This document shows positions 8,032-17,342 of a stretch of DNA of 64,000 nt, piece by piece. This stretch comes from CAYWXV01 sp964462535 (GTDB lineage: Bacteria > Bacteroidota > Ignavibacteria > OLB7). The notes below the pieces were generated by a model. The model did not search any database. It worked only from the letters and a program-made list of their open reading frames with translations, and had not been told where the DNA came from. Position 1 is the stretch's first letter; every line of letters begins with the position of its first letter. Position numbers and translations under genes: made by a program. The DNA lies in assembly GCA_964462535.1 (NCBI GenBank), contig CAYWXV010000010.1:1-64000 (forward strand). The letters are read 5' to 3'.

Positions 8032-8086
8032 TTGTCGACGGGGCGTGGCAGGCAGCGAACAAGATACGCGAAACCGTCGCACGTTC
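8032..8086. repeat. 55-bp direct repeat, left copy, at gap edge
   Basis: This segment, from TTGTCGACGGGG to CGCACGTTC, is repeated without mismatch at 8187-8241 on the other side of the N run. A 55-bp overlap ending exactly at both contig edges is the signature of a de Bruijn graph k-mer (k=55) overlap that the scaffolder did not merge. Confidence 0.95.
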
Positions 8087-8186
8087 NNNNNNNNNNNNNN
8101 NNNNNNNNNNNNNNNNNNNNNNNNNNNNNNNNNNNNNNNNNNNNNNNNNNNNNNNNNNNNNNNNNNNNNNNNNNNNNNNNNNNNNN
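8087..8186. other. Assembly gap (100 N), probably artificial
   Basis: A 100-N placeholder flanked on both sides by the same 55 bp. Joining the contigs through that overlap removes 155 bp and leaves no missing sequence. No gene is affected. Confidence 0.95.
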
Positions 8187-8241
8187 TTGTCGACGGGGCG
8201 TGGCAGGCAGCGAACAAGATACGCGAAACCGTCGCACGTTC
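8187..8241. repeat. 55-bp direct repeat, right copy, at gap edge
   Basis: Exact copy of 8032-8086. See that entry; most likely the same genomic locus represented twice. Confidence 0.95.
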
Positions 8242-8409
8242 ACGCAACCGCAGGGCGCAGACGTGCATTCACCCGCAACGTCGCAGTCTGGCCTTCCACG
8301 GCCGCGCGGCCGCGTCAACCGCCAGAATCCGTGATGCCGCAACAAGGCAAGCGGCATGCACAACACCTGGTCGCCGCGCAACAATGATTGCCACGCGGCC
8401 GGATCAATC

Positions 8410-8439
8410 AAAAAAAATGAGCGAGAGTCGTCCTCTCGC
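8410..8439 (-). terminator. Rho-independent terminator after the RND efflux operon
   Basis: On the minus strand a 7-bp stem GCGAGAG/CTCTCGC with a 5-nt loop is followed by TCA and eight T. It lies about 40 bp after the stop of the efflux permease at 8480 and would end that operon. Confidence 0.85.
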
Positions 8440-8479
8440 CCATTTCGTTCTGCAAAGACTGACTTGCCCCAACGGCGGA

Positions 8480-11400
8480 CTATCCGCCTTCCGGACCATC
8501 CGGACTTGGATCCGCCGGGGGCTGACGATGACGGTCCACCACCTCACGCACAGCATTTTTCTTACGGTTCTTGCGCCCGATGAGCCGACGAAATCCACTT
8601 CGCCACTCGGAGAAGATCTCATAGATCGTCGGGATGACGACGAGCGTGAGGATAGTGGATGTAATGACACCGCCAATCACCGCACGTCCAAGTGGGGCAC
8701 GGAAGTCAGCCCCTTCGCCGGAGCCTATCGCCACCGGAATCATTCCAGCGATCAGCGCCATTGTCGTCATCAGGATCGGTCGCAGTCTCGTCCTCCCGGC
8801 TTCGATCAATGCCTCGCGCAAGGGGACACCCTCTTCATGTTGCCACTTCGCGAAGTCGATCAGCAGAATCGCGTTCTTCGCAACGATTCCCATCAGCAGC
8901 ATGACGCCGATCATGCTCATGATGTTGAGGGTGTCACCGGTTATCAGCAGTGCTAGAACAACGCCAATCAGCGATAGCGGGAGCGACAGAAGGATCGCCA
9001 TGGGATCGAGGAATGATCCGAACTGCACCACGAGCGTCAGATACATCAACATCACTGCGACGCCGAGTGCAAGGAAGATGCTGGAGAAGACCTCCTGCTG
9101 GTTCTTTACCTGCGCCCCCTGCGACAGACGGACCTTCGGAGGTAGCCTCAGGGCGGCCACGCGCTTGTTGATGTCGCGCGACACCTCGTCCAGCGAACGC
9201 CCCTGCGGATTCGCGCCGACCGTGATCACGCGGTCGCGATCCAGGTGGTCGATCTGCGCGGGGCTTGGTTGGCGACTGACCTCGGCGACGTCGCCCAGAT
9301 TCACCATCGTTGGCCCCGCCGCTCCCATTGCCGCGTTGGATTGCATGATGAGGAGTGGGAGACGCCGGAGATCCGAAATTCTGCCACGCGCCTCGGGTGC
9401 CAATCGCACGATCACGTCACGCGTCTTCCCCGTGGGATCGACCCAGTCGCCAACATCGAGTCCAGCGAAGGCGGGGCGGATCGACTGGGCGATCTGTCCG
9501 ACCGTCAACCCCATGGTTCCGATCAAGCCTCGATTCAATTCCACCACGATTTCCTCGCGCTCGCCACGCGTCGAGAGTCCGACGTCTGCGGCCCCAGGAA
9601 CCTGCTTCACTTCGGCCAGAATCATCCTGGCGGCCTTTTCCATCGCCTCGTCACTCTCACCTCGAATCTGCACCTCAATCTGTTTTTGATTTCCGCCAAA
9701 CCCACTGTTGAAGACGAATGCTGTCGCCCCACCGACTCGCGCGATGTCCTTGCGAATGATGCCACCCAGTTCTGTCTGGTGGATAGAGCGCTCAGACTTG
9801 GGAACAAGCTTCACGTAGATCTGAGCAACATCGACTGCTCCCGTCCCACTCGTGGAGCCGACCGTCGTGTACGTCGAGATAACCTCCTTGTGCTTACGGA
9901 TGATCGCAGCCACCTCTTCTGCTTTCAAGCGCGTATACTCGATGGAGGCACCAGGGGGAATTTCGATTGAGATATTGAGTTCCGATCGATCACTATCCGG
10001 GGCGAATCCACCTCCTCCGAATCGTGCCTGGAGGAAGATCGCGCCGAAGAAGGAGACTGTTGCGATCGCAACCATCCACCACCGATGATCCAGTGCCCAG
10101 GCAATCACACGCTTGTACTTGTCCGCCATCCGATCGAACCAGACATTGAATCGATCCAAGGCACGCGCTATTGGATTGCGTCGCTCGTGCCCTTCAGTCT
10201 GTGGGTCGGGCCAGTGGGCCGACAGCATTGGATCGAGCGAGAACGAGACGAAGAGGGAGACGAGCACGGCGCATGCAATCGTCAAAGCGAACGGCTTGAA
10301 CCATTGCCCGGCGACCCCGGAAATGAACGCGACCGGAACGAAGACGGCAACAATCGAGAGTGTCGTTGCCGTGACCGCAAGTCCAATTTCGTCTGTGCCG
10401 TCGTGCGAGGCAGTGACGTGATCCTTCCCCTTCTCAATGTGCCGCACGATGTTCTCGCGCACGACGATCGCATCGTCGATAAGGATGCCGATGGCAAGGG
10501 ATAGACCCAGAAGCGACATCGTATTGAGGGTGAAGCCGAAGGCCTTGACGGCGACGAATGCTGCAATCGTTGATACGGGGAGAGCAAGCCCCGTAATGAC
10601 CGTTGACCGCCACGAGTTGAGGAACAGGAAGACAACGAGGATCGTGAGTAGTGCACCTACAAGAAGCGTCTCTTCAACGTTCTTCACGGACGACTCAACG
10701 CGTACACCAGCATCCTTGACCACGTGAAGCGTCACACCAGGGGGTAGCTTCTTCCGAATCTCCTCGACGCGCTCCTTGATCTGATTGGCGACGCGCGCGG
10801 TGCTCGCCCCCTTCGACTTCGTTATGTCGATGCCGACCGATTGAACGCCGTTGAAGATCCCCATGCTGCGGGCCTCATCGACGCTGTCCGAGACATCCGC
10901 GATCTGCCCAAGTCGGACCAACTGATCGCCGCGCGCACTCACGACCAGTTTCTTGAATTCCTCGGGGGACTCCAGACGCCCCTTCAATCGGATCGATTCT
11001 TCCTCGTAGGCCGCAGTGACGCGGCCGGCTGGGACGGCGAGATTCTGCGATTGCAATGCTCCGGCTATCTGGGCGACGCTGACTCCGGCCGCCTGCATCC
11101 GCGCAGGATGGAGATTGACGACGATACTCCTCTGAACGCCACCGAACACGGTCACCTGCGCCACACCGTTTATTGACCTGAGCTCCCGCGTTACACCGGG
11201 GTCGGCAATCAGCGTCAACTCGGTTGGCCCCAGCGTCTTCGATCCAAGCACGAGCGAAACAATCGGGAGCTCGTCAGGATTGAAACGTCGAAGGATTGGC
11301 TCCTTCATTTCCGGCGGAAGCTTGTCGCGGATGCCGGAGATGGCATCGCGGATATCCTGCGACGCCTGGTCGATATTCTTGCTGAAGAGAAACTGAATGG

Positions 11401-11674
11401 TGATCAGCGAGAAGCCGTCCATTGAATTGGAACGGATCTGATCAACGCCCGAGATGGCATTGAACGCCTCCTCCATCCGCTCGGTCACCTCGCGCTCGAC
11501 CTGTGTGGGCGACGCGCCAGGGTAGGGAATGGCGACAATGATGATTGGGTTGGAGATGTCGGGGAACTCGTCGACGTCAAGACTGAGAAGCGCGAAGAGC
11601 CCGAACACGACAAGCGCCAACATGGTAACCCACGTGACAACCGGACGCTTGATAGCAAAATCAGAGATGATCAT
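8480..11674 (-). CDS. RND family efflux transporter permease (AcrB/HAE1 type)
   Basis: A 1064-residue inner-membrane pump that exchanges protons for exported hydrophobic compounds and works with a periplasmic adaptor and an outer-membrane channel. The start MIISDFAIKRPVVTWVTMLA and the following DVDEFPDISNPIIIV segment are diagnostic. Twelve membrane helices are expected, with two large periplasmic loops. Helix 4 carries the proton-relay acidic pair in LAIGILIDDAIVVRENI, and helix 12 ends near AVIGGVITSTILTLVVIPT. The tail is unusually charged (RKNRKKNAVREVVDRHRQ). Its ATG overlaps the adaptor stop by 4 bp, so the two are co-translated. No TolC-like gene is in the window. Substrate is unknown; HAE1-type pumps commonly export drugs or lipophilic compounds. 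Confidence 0.95.
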   Translation of the reverse strand: MIISDFAIKRPVVTWVTMLALVVFGLFALLSLDVDEFPDISNPIIIVAIPYPGASPTQVEREVTERMEEAFNAISGVDQIRSNSMDGFSLITIQFLFSKNIDQASQDIRDAISGIRDKLPPEMKEPILRRFNPDELPIVSLVLGSKTLGPTELTLIADPGVTRELRSINGVAQVTVFGGVQRSIVVNLHPARMQAAGVSVAQIAGALQSQNLAVPAGRVTAAYEEESIRLKGRLESPEEFKKLVVSARGDQLVRLGQIADVSDSVDEARSMGIFNGVQSVGIDITKSKGASTARVANQIKERVEEIRKKLPPGVTLHVVKDAGVRVESSVKNVEETLLVGALLTILVVFLFLNSWRSTVITGLALPVSTIAAFVAVKAFGFTLNTMSLLGLSLAIGILIDDAIVVRENIVRHIEKGKDHVTASHDGTDEIGLAVTATTLSIVAVFVPVAFISGVAGQWFKPFALTIACAVLVSLFVSFSLDPMLSAHWPDPQTEGHERRNPIARALDRFNVWFDRMADKYKRVIAWALDHRWWMVAIATVSFFGAIFLQARFGGGGFAPDSDRSELNISIEIPPGASIEYTRLKAEEVAAIIRKHKEVISTYTTVGSTSGTGAVDVAQIYVKLVPKSERSIHQTELGGIIRKDIARVGGATAFVFNSGFGGNQKQIEVQIRGESDEAMEKAARMILAEVKQVPGAADVGLSTRGEREEIVVELNRGLIGTMGLTVGQIAQSIRPAFAGLDVGDWVDPTGKTRDVIVRLAPEARGRISDLRRLPLLIMQSNAAMGAAGPTMVNLGDVAEVSRQPSPAQIDHLDRDRVITVGANPQGRSLDEVSRDINKRVAALRLPPKVRLSQGAQVKNQQEVFSSIFLALGVAVMLMYLTLVVQFGSFLDPMAILLSLPLSLIGVVLALLITGDTLNIMSMIGVMLLMGIVAKNAILLIDFAKWQHEEGVPLREALIEAGRTRLRPILMTTMALIAGMIPVAIGSGEGADFRAPLGRAVIGGVITSTILTLVVIPTIYEIFSEWRSGFRRLIGRKNRKKNAVREVVDRHRQPPADPSPDGPEGG

Positions 11675-12837
11675 CGGCGGGCGCCTCCGCGATCGAGATC
11701 CGATGCGCTCTTCTCCCCTGCAGCGCTAGTCAACTGGACATTGGTCCCCTCGGTGATCTGAAGGGCAACTCCAGTCAGCACCGTGTCTCCCGAACGCACG
11801 CCGCTCAGTACCTCGACCAGCCCCGTGCGATCGTCATCGAGCCCAAGTGAGACCTCGACGTGCTTGACGACACCGTCTCGGACGAGCGCTACCTTGGGTC
11901 GCATTCCCCGCTTATCGATGGCACGTCGCGGGATTGTAAGCGTCTTGCGTGACGCCGTAATGACGCGCCCCTCGGCGAACAGCTGACCAACAAGCGTCCC
12001 ACCTTCGTTCGGAACCTCGACGTAGATCCTCACCTGCCGTGTGACCTGATCAGCGACGGGGTTGATCCGGGTGATAGATCCCGTAAAGGTCCTGCCAGGA
12101 TATCCGTTGACCGCAAACTCCACCTGATCTCCGACACGGATGCTATCGAGATCCTCGGCCGGTATTGTCCCCTCCAGTTCCATGCTGGAAGGATCGACGA
12201 TCGTATATAGAGGTGACCCCGGCTGGACGATATCACCGGTATTGGCAAGCTGTTCGCTGACGACGCCTGAGAAGGGGGCGGCGACGCGTGTGTAGGTCAA
12301 CTGCTTTCGTGCCGCGACTACGCCTGCCTGCGCCTGCGCGATTGCCGCTCTTGTTGAGGCCACCCCGCGTTGAGCATTGTCGACATCCCGTTGCGGCACT
12401 GCGCCGATATCAACCATCGCCTTCTGCCGGTCTTCATCCCTCTTTGCAAGCTCGAGCTGGTTTCGCGCGTTGACCAAAGCGGCCTGCGCCGAGGCGACGT
12501 TGTCCCGAATGGAACGGTCGTCTATCGTCGCCAGCGTCTGCCCCCTACCCACCCTCTGGCCCTGATCCACATAGGCTCGGAGGACCGCGCCGGAAACCTG
12601 TGCGCGCACCGTCGCCTGTTCGCGAGGCTTCAATGCACCCGAGATCATAGGCCCGGTCTGTACAACCCCCTCTGACGCGACGGAGTAGCTTTCGGGGCCA
12701 ATCAGCAGCGACTTGCTGCTGTCCGCGGCCGATTCGGCGGTTGGAGCCTTCGGCTTGCATCCAGCAAGGACCAGTGCAAAGAGAGCGGAGAGCAACGAGA
12801 TGGACGCAATGTCGAGGGGGGGGAAGCGACGATACAT
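11671..12837 (-). CDS. RND efflux periplasmic adaptor (membrane fusion) lipoprotein
   Basis: A 388-residue adaptor linking the RND permease to an outer-membrane channel. The N-terminus has a lipoprotein signal with lipobox LAGC (Cys27), anchoring it to the inner membrane. Then come a split lipoyl/barrel-sandwich domain (about 65-100 and 185-220), a coiled-coil hairpin rich in Ala, Gln and Arg (about 100-180), a beta-barrel and a C-terminal membrane-proximal domain. The frame is open for 119 further upstream codons, but those are Arg/Pro-rich and look non-coding; the ATG at 12837 gives a proper signal peptide. There is no clear Shine-Dalgarno; two TCAGGTT heptads lie 17-30 bp before the start. 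It overlaps the permease gene by 4 bp. Confidence 0.92.
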   Translation of the reverse strand: MYRRFPPLDIASISLLSALFALVLAGCKPKAPTAESAADSSKSLLIGPESYSVASEGVVQTGPMISGALKPREQATVRAQVSGAVLRAYVDQGQRVGRGQTLATIDDRSIRDNVASAQAALVNARNQLELAKRDEDRQKAMVDIGAVPQRDVDNAQRGVASTRAAIAQAQAGVVAARKQLTYTRVAAPFSGVVSEQLANTGDIVQPGSPLYTIVDPSSMELEGTIPAEDLDSIRVGDQVEFAVNGYPGRTFTGSITRINPVADQVTRQVRIYVEVPNEGGTLVGQLFAEGRVITASRKTLTIPRRAIDKRGMRPKVALVRDGVVKHVEVSLGLDDDRTGLVEVLSGVRSGDTVLTGVALQITEGTNVQLTSAAGEKSASDLDRGGARR

Positions 12838-13332
12838 GTAGAGGTGGATGAAATCAGGTTTCAGGTTATTGCCTTTCACGGCGAGGACTGAAGGAGGAAT
12901 GGGAAATGCGACGGGGTGTGGCCGCCGTCTCCGGATGCTGGAGGGGCTACGTCCGGCAATCGGAATATGCGTGGCAAACCTACCTCGAACAGACGATGTG
13001 GGCAACGGCTGGGTGGTCCACGCTGCGGTTGCGTGTCCAGCATCGCGTCGTTCAGCCAAAGAGCTTCCTAATCGTCCGTGCCGCGCTCCTTGCCCCCCAG
13101 GACGCTCGGCCGTTGAACGTCGATGCGGCGTGGCTCTCGGGCAACTCCAACGACGCGATCCGGACGGCACTGACAGCACGCTGGGAAGCTCCAACGCACC
13201 CGTCGTCCGATCGCGCTGTGCGTTGTCCGCGGTCGTTTAACCAAGATCCTCCAGATTCTTAACCACGCGCCGATACCTTGAATGGTAGATCAAGTAAGCG
13301 ACCCGAAACCAGATTCAAGGAGATCGACGACC
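12838..13332. other. Intergenic region between divergent genes
   Basis: About 495 bp between the efflux adaptor (minus) and a T9SS-sorted protein (plus). Open frames on both strands are long because of high GC but have no family resemblance. It must hold the promoters of both flanking units. A two-unit heptad repeat is at 12854-12867. Confidence 0.55.
12854..12867. repeat. Heptanucleotide repeat (TCAGGTT)2
   Basis: Two exact TCAGGTT units (AACCTGA on the coding strand) located 17-30 bp upstream of the adaptor start at 12837. Two units alone could be chance; it is listed because heptads also abut other starts in the window. Confidence 0.4.
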
Positions 13333-13863
13333 ATGTCAAACAGCCGAATTCGCAGGATTCTCTTCGTAGCAAAGCTCATCGCGTGGCTCATTGTTGCAGC
13401 CAAGGCGGCGTCGGCGCAGGTTACAGGCATTCGAAGCGTGGTGGCCGGTGGCGGGGGCGTCCTACGAAACGCAAGCACGCAAGCTCACGCAACGATCGGA
13501 CAAGGGATGATTGGCGGGATCACGACCCCTCTGCAGGGATTCTGGTACACAGCCTCCGTCTTCACACCCGTCCGTAGCTCAGGTGTCGAGCCCCTGGCTC
13601 AGGGAGCCGGAGACCTGAGCGTTGCGCCAAATCCGGCCGTTCAATTCGCGTCCGTCTCCTTCACTCTGTCGAATCGGTCCGAGATCCGGGTCCAGGTCTG
13701 CGACATGCAAGGACGAACGCTCCGCATCATGGATATCGGGCCGCGGGATGGCGGACGGATCAGCATACCGATTGATGTGGGAAGTCTCCCAAGCGGAACG
13801 TATATGGTGCGCGTTAGCGCGGGGAAATCACGCATGATCGACAGGCTCGTCGTGTCAAGGTAG
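13333..13863 (+). CDS. Small exported protein with T9SS C-terminal sorting domain
   Basis: A 176-residue secreted protein. A signal peptide covers about residues 1-28, ending near AKAASAQ. The mature start VTGIRSVVAGGGGVLRN is followed by a segment with GQGMIGGITTPLQGFWY, a pattern seen in small T9SS-exported proteins of Bacteroidota/Chlorobiota. The last ~80 residues are a type A sorting domain: LSVAPNPAVQFASVSFTL, then VQVCDMQGRTLRIMDIG and LPSGTYMVRVSAGKS. Such domains direct passage through the T9SS outer-membrane pore and are then cleaved. The ATG at 13333 has AAGGAGA 9 nt upstream, which decides the start over an earlier in-frame one. A strong hairpin follows the stop. It is a single-gene unit, function unknown. 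Confidence 0.85.
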   Translation: MSNSRIRRILFVAKLIAWLIVAAKAASAQVTGIRSVVAGGGGVLRNASTQAHATIGQGMIGGITTPLQGFWYTASVFTPVRSSGVEPLAQGAGDLSVAPNPAVQFASVSFTLSNRSEIRVQVCDMQGRTLRIMDIGPRDGGRISIPIDVGSLPSGTYMVRVSAGKSRMIDRLVVSR

Positions 13864-13885
13864 CGACGCAACCATTTGAAGCGGA

Positions 13886-13931
13886 GTCGGCCCCAGGTGC
13901 TCGTATCGCGCCCGGGGCCGACCATCTTTTC
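13886..13931 (+). terminator. Hairpin terminator after the T9SS-sorted protein
   Basis: A 9-bp perfect stem GTCGGCCCC/GGGGCCGAC (13886-13894 and 13914-13922) is followed by CATCTTTT. It lies between converging genes and may also stop carB transcripts from the other strand, although the minus side has no T run. Confidence 0.7.
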
Positions 13932-13986
13932 CTCGTCCCTTGCCGTCACGCCCATCCACTCGTTGCGCTCGGTGACGACGAACGAC

Positions 13987-16900
13987 CTACTTGTACCACT
14001 CCTGGAGCGAACGAACCTGCAATTCCTCTTCGCGGAGCGAGCTGATGCCACTTAGCGCTGCCGCCGCCGCCGAGGCTGTCGTGATAAATGGGATTCGATA
14101 CTCCATCGAGATAGCACCCATGGTCTTCTCATCCTCACGGGCAACTTCGCCCGCCGGGGTGTTGATCACGAGGTGCACATCACCATTGCGGATGTAGTCG
14201 ACTACGTTCGGTCGCCCTTCGACAATCTTTAGAATCTGCTTGTTCGGTATCCCCTGCTCCGTCAGGAAGCGACTGGTACCGTCCGTGGCCATGATCGTGA
14301 ATCCCAACTCGATGAACCCACGCATCGTTTCGGCAACGCGTGGTCTTTTGTCATTGTCACTCAAGGTGACGAAGAGCGCTCCGGACGTCGGAAGTCTGTT
14401 TCCGGACGCGACGCGCGCCTTCACGACCGCCTGGCCGGTCCGTGCGTCGATACCCATTACTTCCCCGGTTGACCGCATCTCGGGTCCAAGGAACATCGAG
14501 CTTCGAGGGAATTTGTTGAACGGAAACACTGACTCCTTCACCGCGACGTGATCCATGGCCATCGGCATATCACGAAGATTGAACGACGCGAGCTTCTCAC
14601 CTGCCATCACGCGCGCGGCGATTTTCGCCAACGGAATTCCCGTCGCCTTGCTGACAAAAGGTACGGTCCTGCTGGCGCGCGGATTGACCTCGAGCACGTA
14701 GACAATTCCTCGCTGCATTGCAAACTGGATGTTCACCAGTCCGATGACGTTCAACGCCCGAGCAAGCTTCCGGGTGTAGCTGACTAGCGTCTCGTACTGC
14801 GAACGCTCGATGCTGTATGGTGGGAGTACGCAGCTGGAGTCGCCGGAGTGGATTCCTGCCTCCTCGATATGCTGCATGATTCCGCCGACGACAACGTCGG
14901 TTCCGTCGCATATGGCGTCGACGTCGAACTCAAACGCCTTTTCAAGGAAATGATCAATAAGGACAGGATGATCGGGCGAGACCTGTGCCGCCGTCCTCAT
15001 GTATTCGCGGATATTGTCTGACCGATAGCAGATCTCCATTGCCCGACCCCCAAGCACATAGCTGGGTCGCACAAGGACTGGATATCCGACGCGCTCGGCC
15101 ACCTCTATCGCTTCGCTCTCACTCACCGCGGTGCCCCACGCCGGCGCCGGTATGCCAAGCCCGGTGATCAGGTCCCCAAAGCGTCTTCGGTCCTCTGCAA
15201 GGTCGATCCCCTCACTTGACGTGCCAAGGATCGGGACGCCGGCTGCCTCGAGCCGCTTTGCCAGCTTCAACGGGGTCTGCCCCCCAAACGACACAATGAC
15301 GCCTTCCGGTCGTTCGTGTTCAACGATGTTCATGACATCCTCGAACGTCAACGGCTCAAAGTAGAGCTTGTCGACTGTGTCGTAGTCAGTAGAGACAGTC
15401 TCTGGATTGCAGTTCACCATGATGACCTCGAATCCCTTCTCTCGCAGGGCCATCACGGCGTGAACACAGCAATAGTCGAACTCGATCCCCTGACCAATGC
15501 GATTCGGACCGCCGCCAAGAATGATCACCTTCGGTCGGTCACTGACTACGGATTCGTTTTCGGTTTCGTAGGTCGAATAGTGATAGGGCGTGAACGCCTC
15601 AAACTCTGCGGCGCAGGTGTCCACCGTCTTATACACCGGCCGGATCCCAAGTTCGCGTCGGAGAGTTCGCACCTCGTCCTCACTTGTCCCCCACATCCAG
15701 GCGATCTGACGGTCGCTATAGCCAAACTGCTTGGCGCGAAGCAGTAGATCGGTCCGGTCCTCGTCCGCCACCGCAACGTCACCCGATTCTATCTCACCTG
15801 CGTGCCCATTGAGATTAACCGAACTATGCGACGATATGAACGACATCCCATGCCCCGTGGGTCCGGCCGCACGCACCTCCTCCTGCATCTCAATTATCTG
15901 TTGAAGCTGATCAAGGAACCACAGATCGTACCCTGTGGCATTCGCGATCTGTTCAATGGGTATTTCGAGCATCAACGCGTCGAAAATGTCGAAGACCGAT
16001 TCGCTAGTACGTTTGCGAAGGCGCAGAGCGACATCCGTGGTGGCCTGATCACGCTCGACACGCGACATCGTCGCTACGTCGTACCGGTCCTTTCCGTCCG
16101 CGCCGAATCCGTACCGATCCTGTTCGAGAGACCGAATCGATTTCTGGAATGCCTCCTTGAATGTGCGCCCGAAGGCCATTGCCTCGCCGACAGATTTCAT
16201 CTGCACACCGAGCACGTCTTCGACATCCTTGAACTTCTGAAAGTCCCAGCGCGGATACTTAACCACAACGTAGTCGATTGTGGGCTCGAAGCTAGCTGGT
16301 GTCAGTCGCGTGATGTCATTCGGGATTTCGTCGAGCGTATATCCAATGGCCAGCTTGGCGGCGATTTTTGCAATGGCAAACCCGGTTGCCTTTGATGCAA
16401 GTGCCGAGGACCTGGAGACGCGCGGGTTCATCTCGATAACCAGCAAGCGCCCATCGGTGGGACTCTGCGCGAACTGAACATTCGATCCACCAGTGTCGAC
16501 GCCGATCTCCCGCATGATTCGAATTGCAGCGTCACGCATGCGTTGATACTCGCGATCCGTCAACGTCTGCGCCGGAGCGCAGGTAATCGAGTCACCCGTG
16601 TGAACGCCCATTGGATCGAAGTTCTCGATCGAGCAGATGATCGTCACGTTGTCCTTCCGATCCCGCATCACTTCAAGCTCGTACTCCTTCCATCCTATCA
16701 CGGACTCTTCCACCAGGACCTGGCTGACGGGTGACATGTTTAGCCCATGAAGGAGTTTCTCCCCATACTCCTCCATGTTGTAGGCAATGGCACCACCTGA
16801 ACCGCCCAACGTGAATGACGGGCGAATGATAGCAGGGAATCCAACCTCCTTTACGATCTCCATCCCCTCTTCCACCGTATGAACGAATCCGCCCCGCGGC

Positions 16901-17328
16901 ATCTCCAGTCCGGCCCTCAGCATTGCCTCAAGGAATAGCTCGCGATTCTCCGCACGACGTATCGCGTCAAGATTGGCACCGATCATCTCCACACCGTACT
17001 TCTCAAGCACACCCTTCTCAGCGACCTCAACGGCAACATTGAGCGCGGTCTGACCACCCATTGTTGGCAAGAGGGCGTCGGGCCGCTCCTTGGCAATGAC
17101 TTTCTCAACGAACTCAGCCGTGATTGGCTCCACGTATGTGGCGTCAGCCATCTCGGGGTCCGTCATGATCGTCGCAGGGTTCGAATTAACGAGGATGACC
17201 CGAAGACCCTCCTCCCTCAACACGCGACAGGCCTGCGTTCCGGAGTAGTCGAACTCGCAGGCCTGGCCAATGACGATTGGGCCGGAACCGATAATGAGAA
17301 CTGAACGAATGTCGGATCGTTTGGGCAT
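13987..17328 (-). CDS. carB: Carbamoyl-phosphate synthase large subunit
   Basis: A 1113-residue subunit that makes carbamoyl phosphate from bicarbonate, ammonia (supplied by CarA) and two ATP, for pyrimidine and arginine synthesis. The N-terminus MPKRSDIRSVLIIGSGPIVI, the first ATP-grasp half, an oligomerisation region, the second half beginning near VIILGGGPNRIGQGIEFDYC, and the C-terminal regulatory domain (KRPRVAETMRGFIELGFTIM onward) are all present. It is ~40 residues longer than usual: an extra Gly/Ser-rich stretch with HGMSFISSHSSVNLNG lies between the oligomerisation helices and the FGYSDRQIA segment. It begins 14 bp after the small gene at 17343 and is last in the pyrB operon. carA is not in the window. 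Confidence 0.97.
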   Translation of the reverse strand: MPKRSDIRSVLIIGSGPIVIGQACEFDYSGTQACRVLREEGLRVILVNSNPATIMTDPEMADATYVEPITAEFVEKVIAKERPDALLPTMGGQTALNVAVEVAEKGVLEKYGVEMIGANLDAIRRAENRELFLEAMLRAGLEMPRGGFVHTVEEGMEIVKEVGFPAIIRPSFTLGGSGGAIAYNMEEYGEKLLHGLNMSPVSQVLVEESVIGWKEYELEVMRDRKDNVTIICSIENFDPMGVHTGDSITCAPAQTLTDREYQRMRDAAIRIMREIGVDTGGSNVQFAQSPTDGRLLVIEMNPRVSRSSALASKATGFAIAKIAAKLAIGYTLDEIPNDITRLTPASFEPTIDYVVVKYPRWDFQKFKDVEDVLGVQMKSVGEAMAFGRTFKEAFQKSIRSLEQDRYGFGADGKDRYDVATMSRVERDQATTDVALRLRKRTSESVFDIFDALMLEIPIEQIANATGYDLWFLDQLQQIIEMQEEVRAAGPTGHGMSFISSHSSVNLNGHAGEIESGDVAVADEDRTDLLLRAKQFGYSDRQIAWMWGTSEDEVRTLRRELGIRPVYKTVDTCAAEFEAFTPYHYSTYETENESVVSDRPKVIILGGGPNRIGQGIEFDYCCVHAVMALREKGFEVIMVNCNPETVSTDYDTVDKLYFEPLTFEDVMNIVEHERPEGVIVSFGGQTPLKLAKRLEAAGVPILGTSSEGIDLAEDRRRFGDLITGLGIPAPAWGTAVSESEAIEVAERVGYPVLVRPSYVLGGRAMEICYRSDNIREYMRTAAQVSPDHPVLIDHFLEKAFEFDVDAICDGTDVVVGGIMQHIEEAGIHSGDSSCVLPPYSIERSQYETLVSYTRKLARALNVIGLVNIQFAMQRGIVYVLEVNPRASRTVPFVSKATGIPLAKIAARVMAGEKLASFNLRDMPMAMDHVAVKESVFPFNKFPRSSMFLGPEMRSTGEVMGIDARTGQAVVKARVASGNRLPTSGALFVTLSDNDKRPRVAETMRGFIELGFTIMATDGTSRFLTEQGIPNKQILKIVEGRPNVVDYIRNGDVHLVINTPAGEVAREDEKTMGAISMEYRIPFITTASAAAAALSGISSLREEELQVRSLQEWYK

Positions 17329-17342
17329 GGATGGGAGTGGTA

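Larger units (their letters stand above)
7940..8409. other. Intergenic region containing an assembly gap
   Basis: Region between the divergent-facing cyclase start and the RND pump terminator. It holds the duplicated 55-mer and the 100-N placeholder. Once the artefact is collapsed about 315 bp remain. I see no gene in it; it should contain the cyclase promoter. Confidence 0.6.

Noticed and set aside
8032..8241. 55-bp direct repeat as a phage or integrative-element attachment duplication
   Set aside because: Only an N placeholder lies between the copies and they end exactly at contig edges, which points to assembly.
12906..13262. 118-codon open frame in the adaptor/T9SS intergenic region
   Set aside because: No ribosome binding site, no recognisable fold and rich in Arg/Trp/Ser as in random GC-rich frames.
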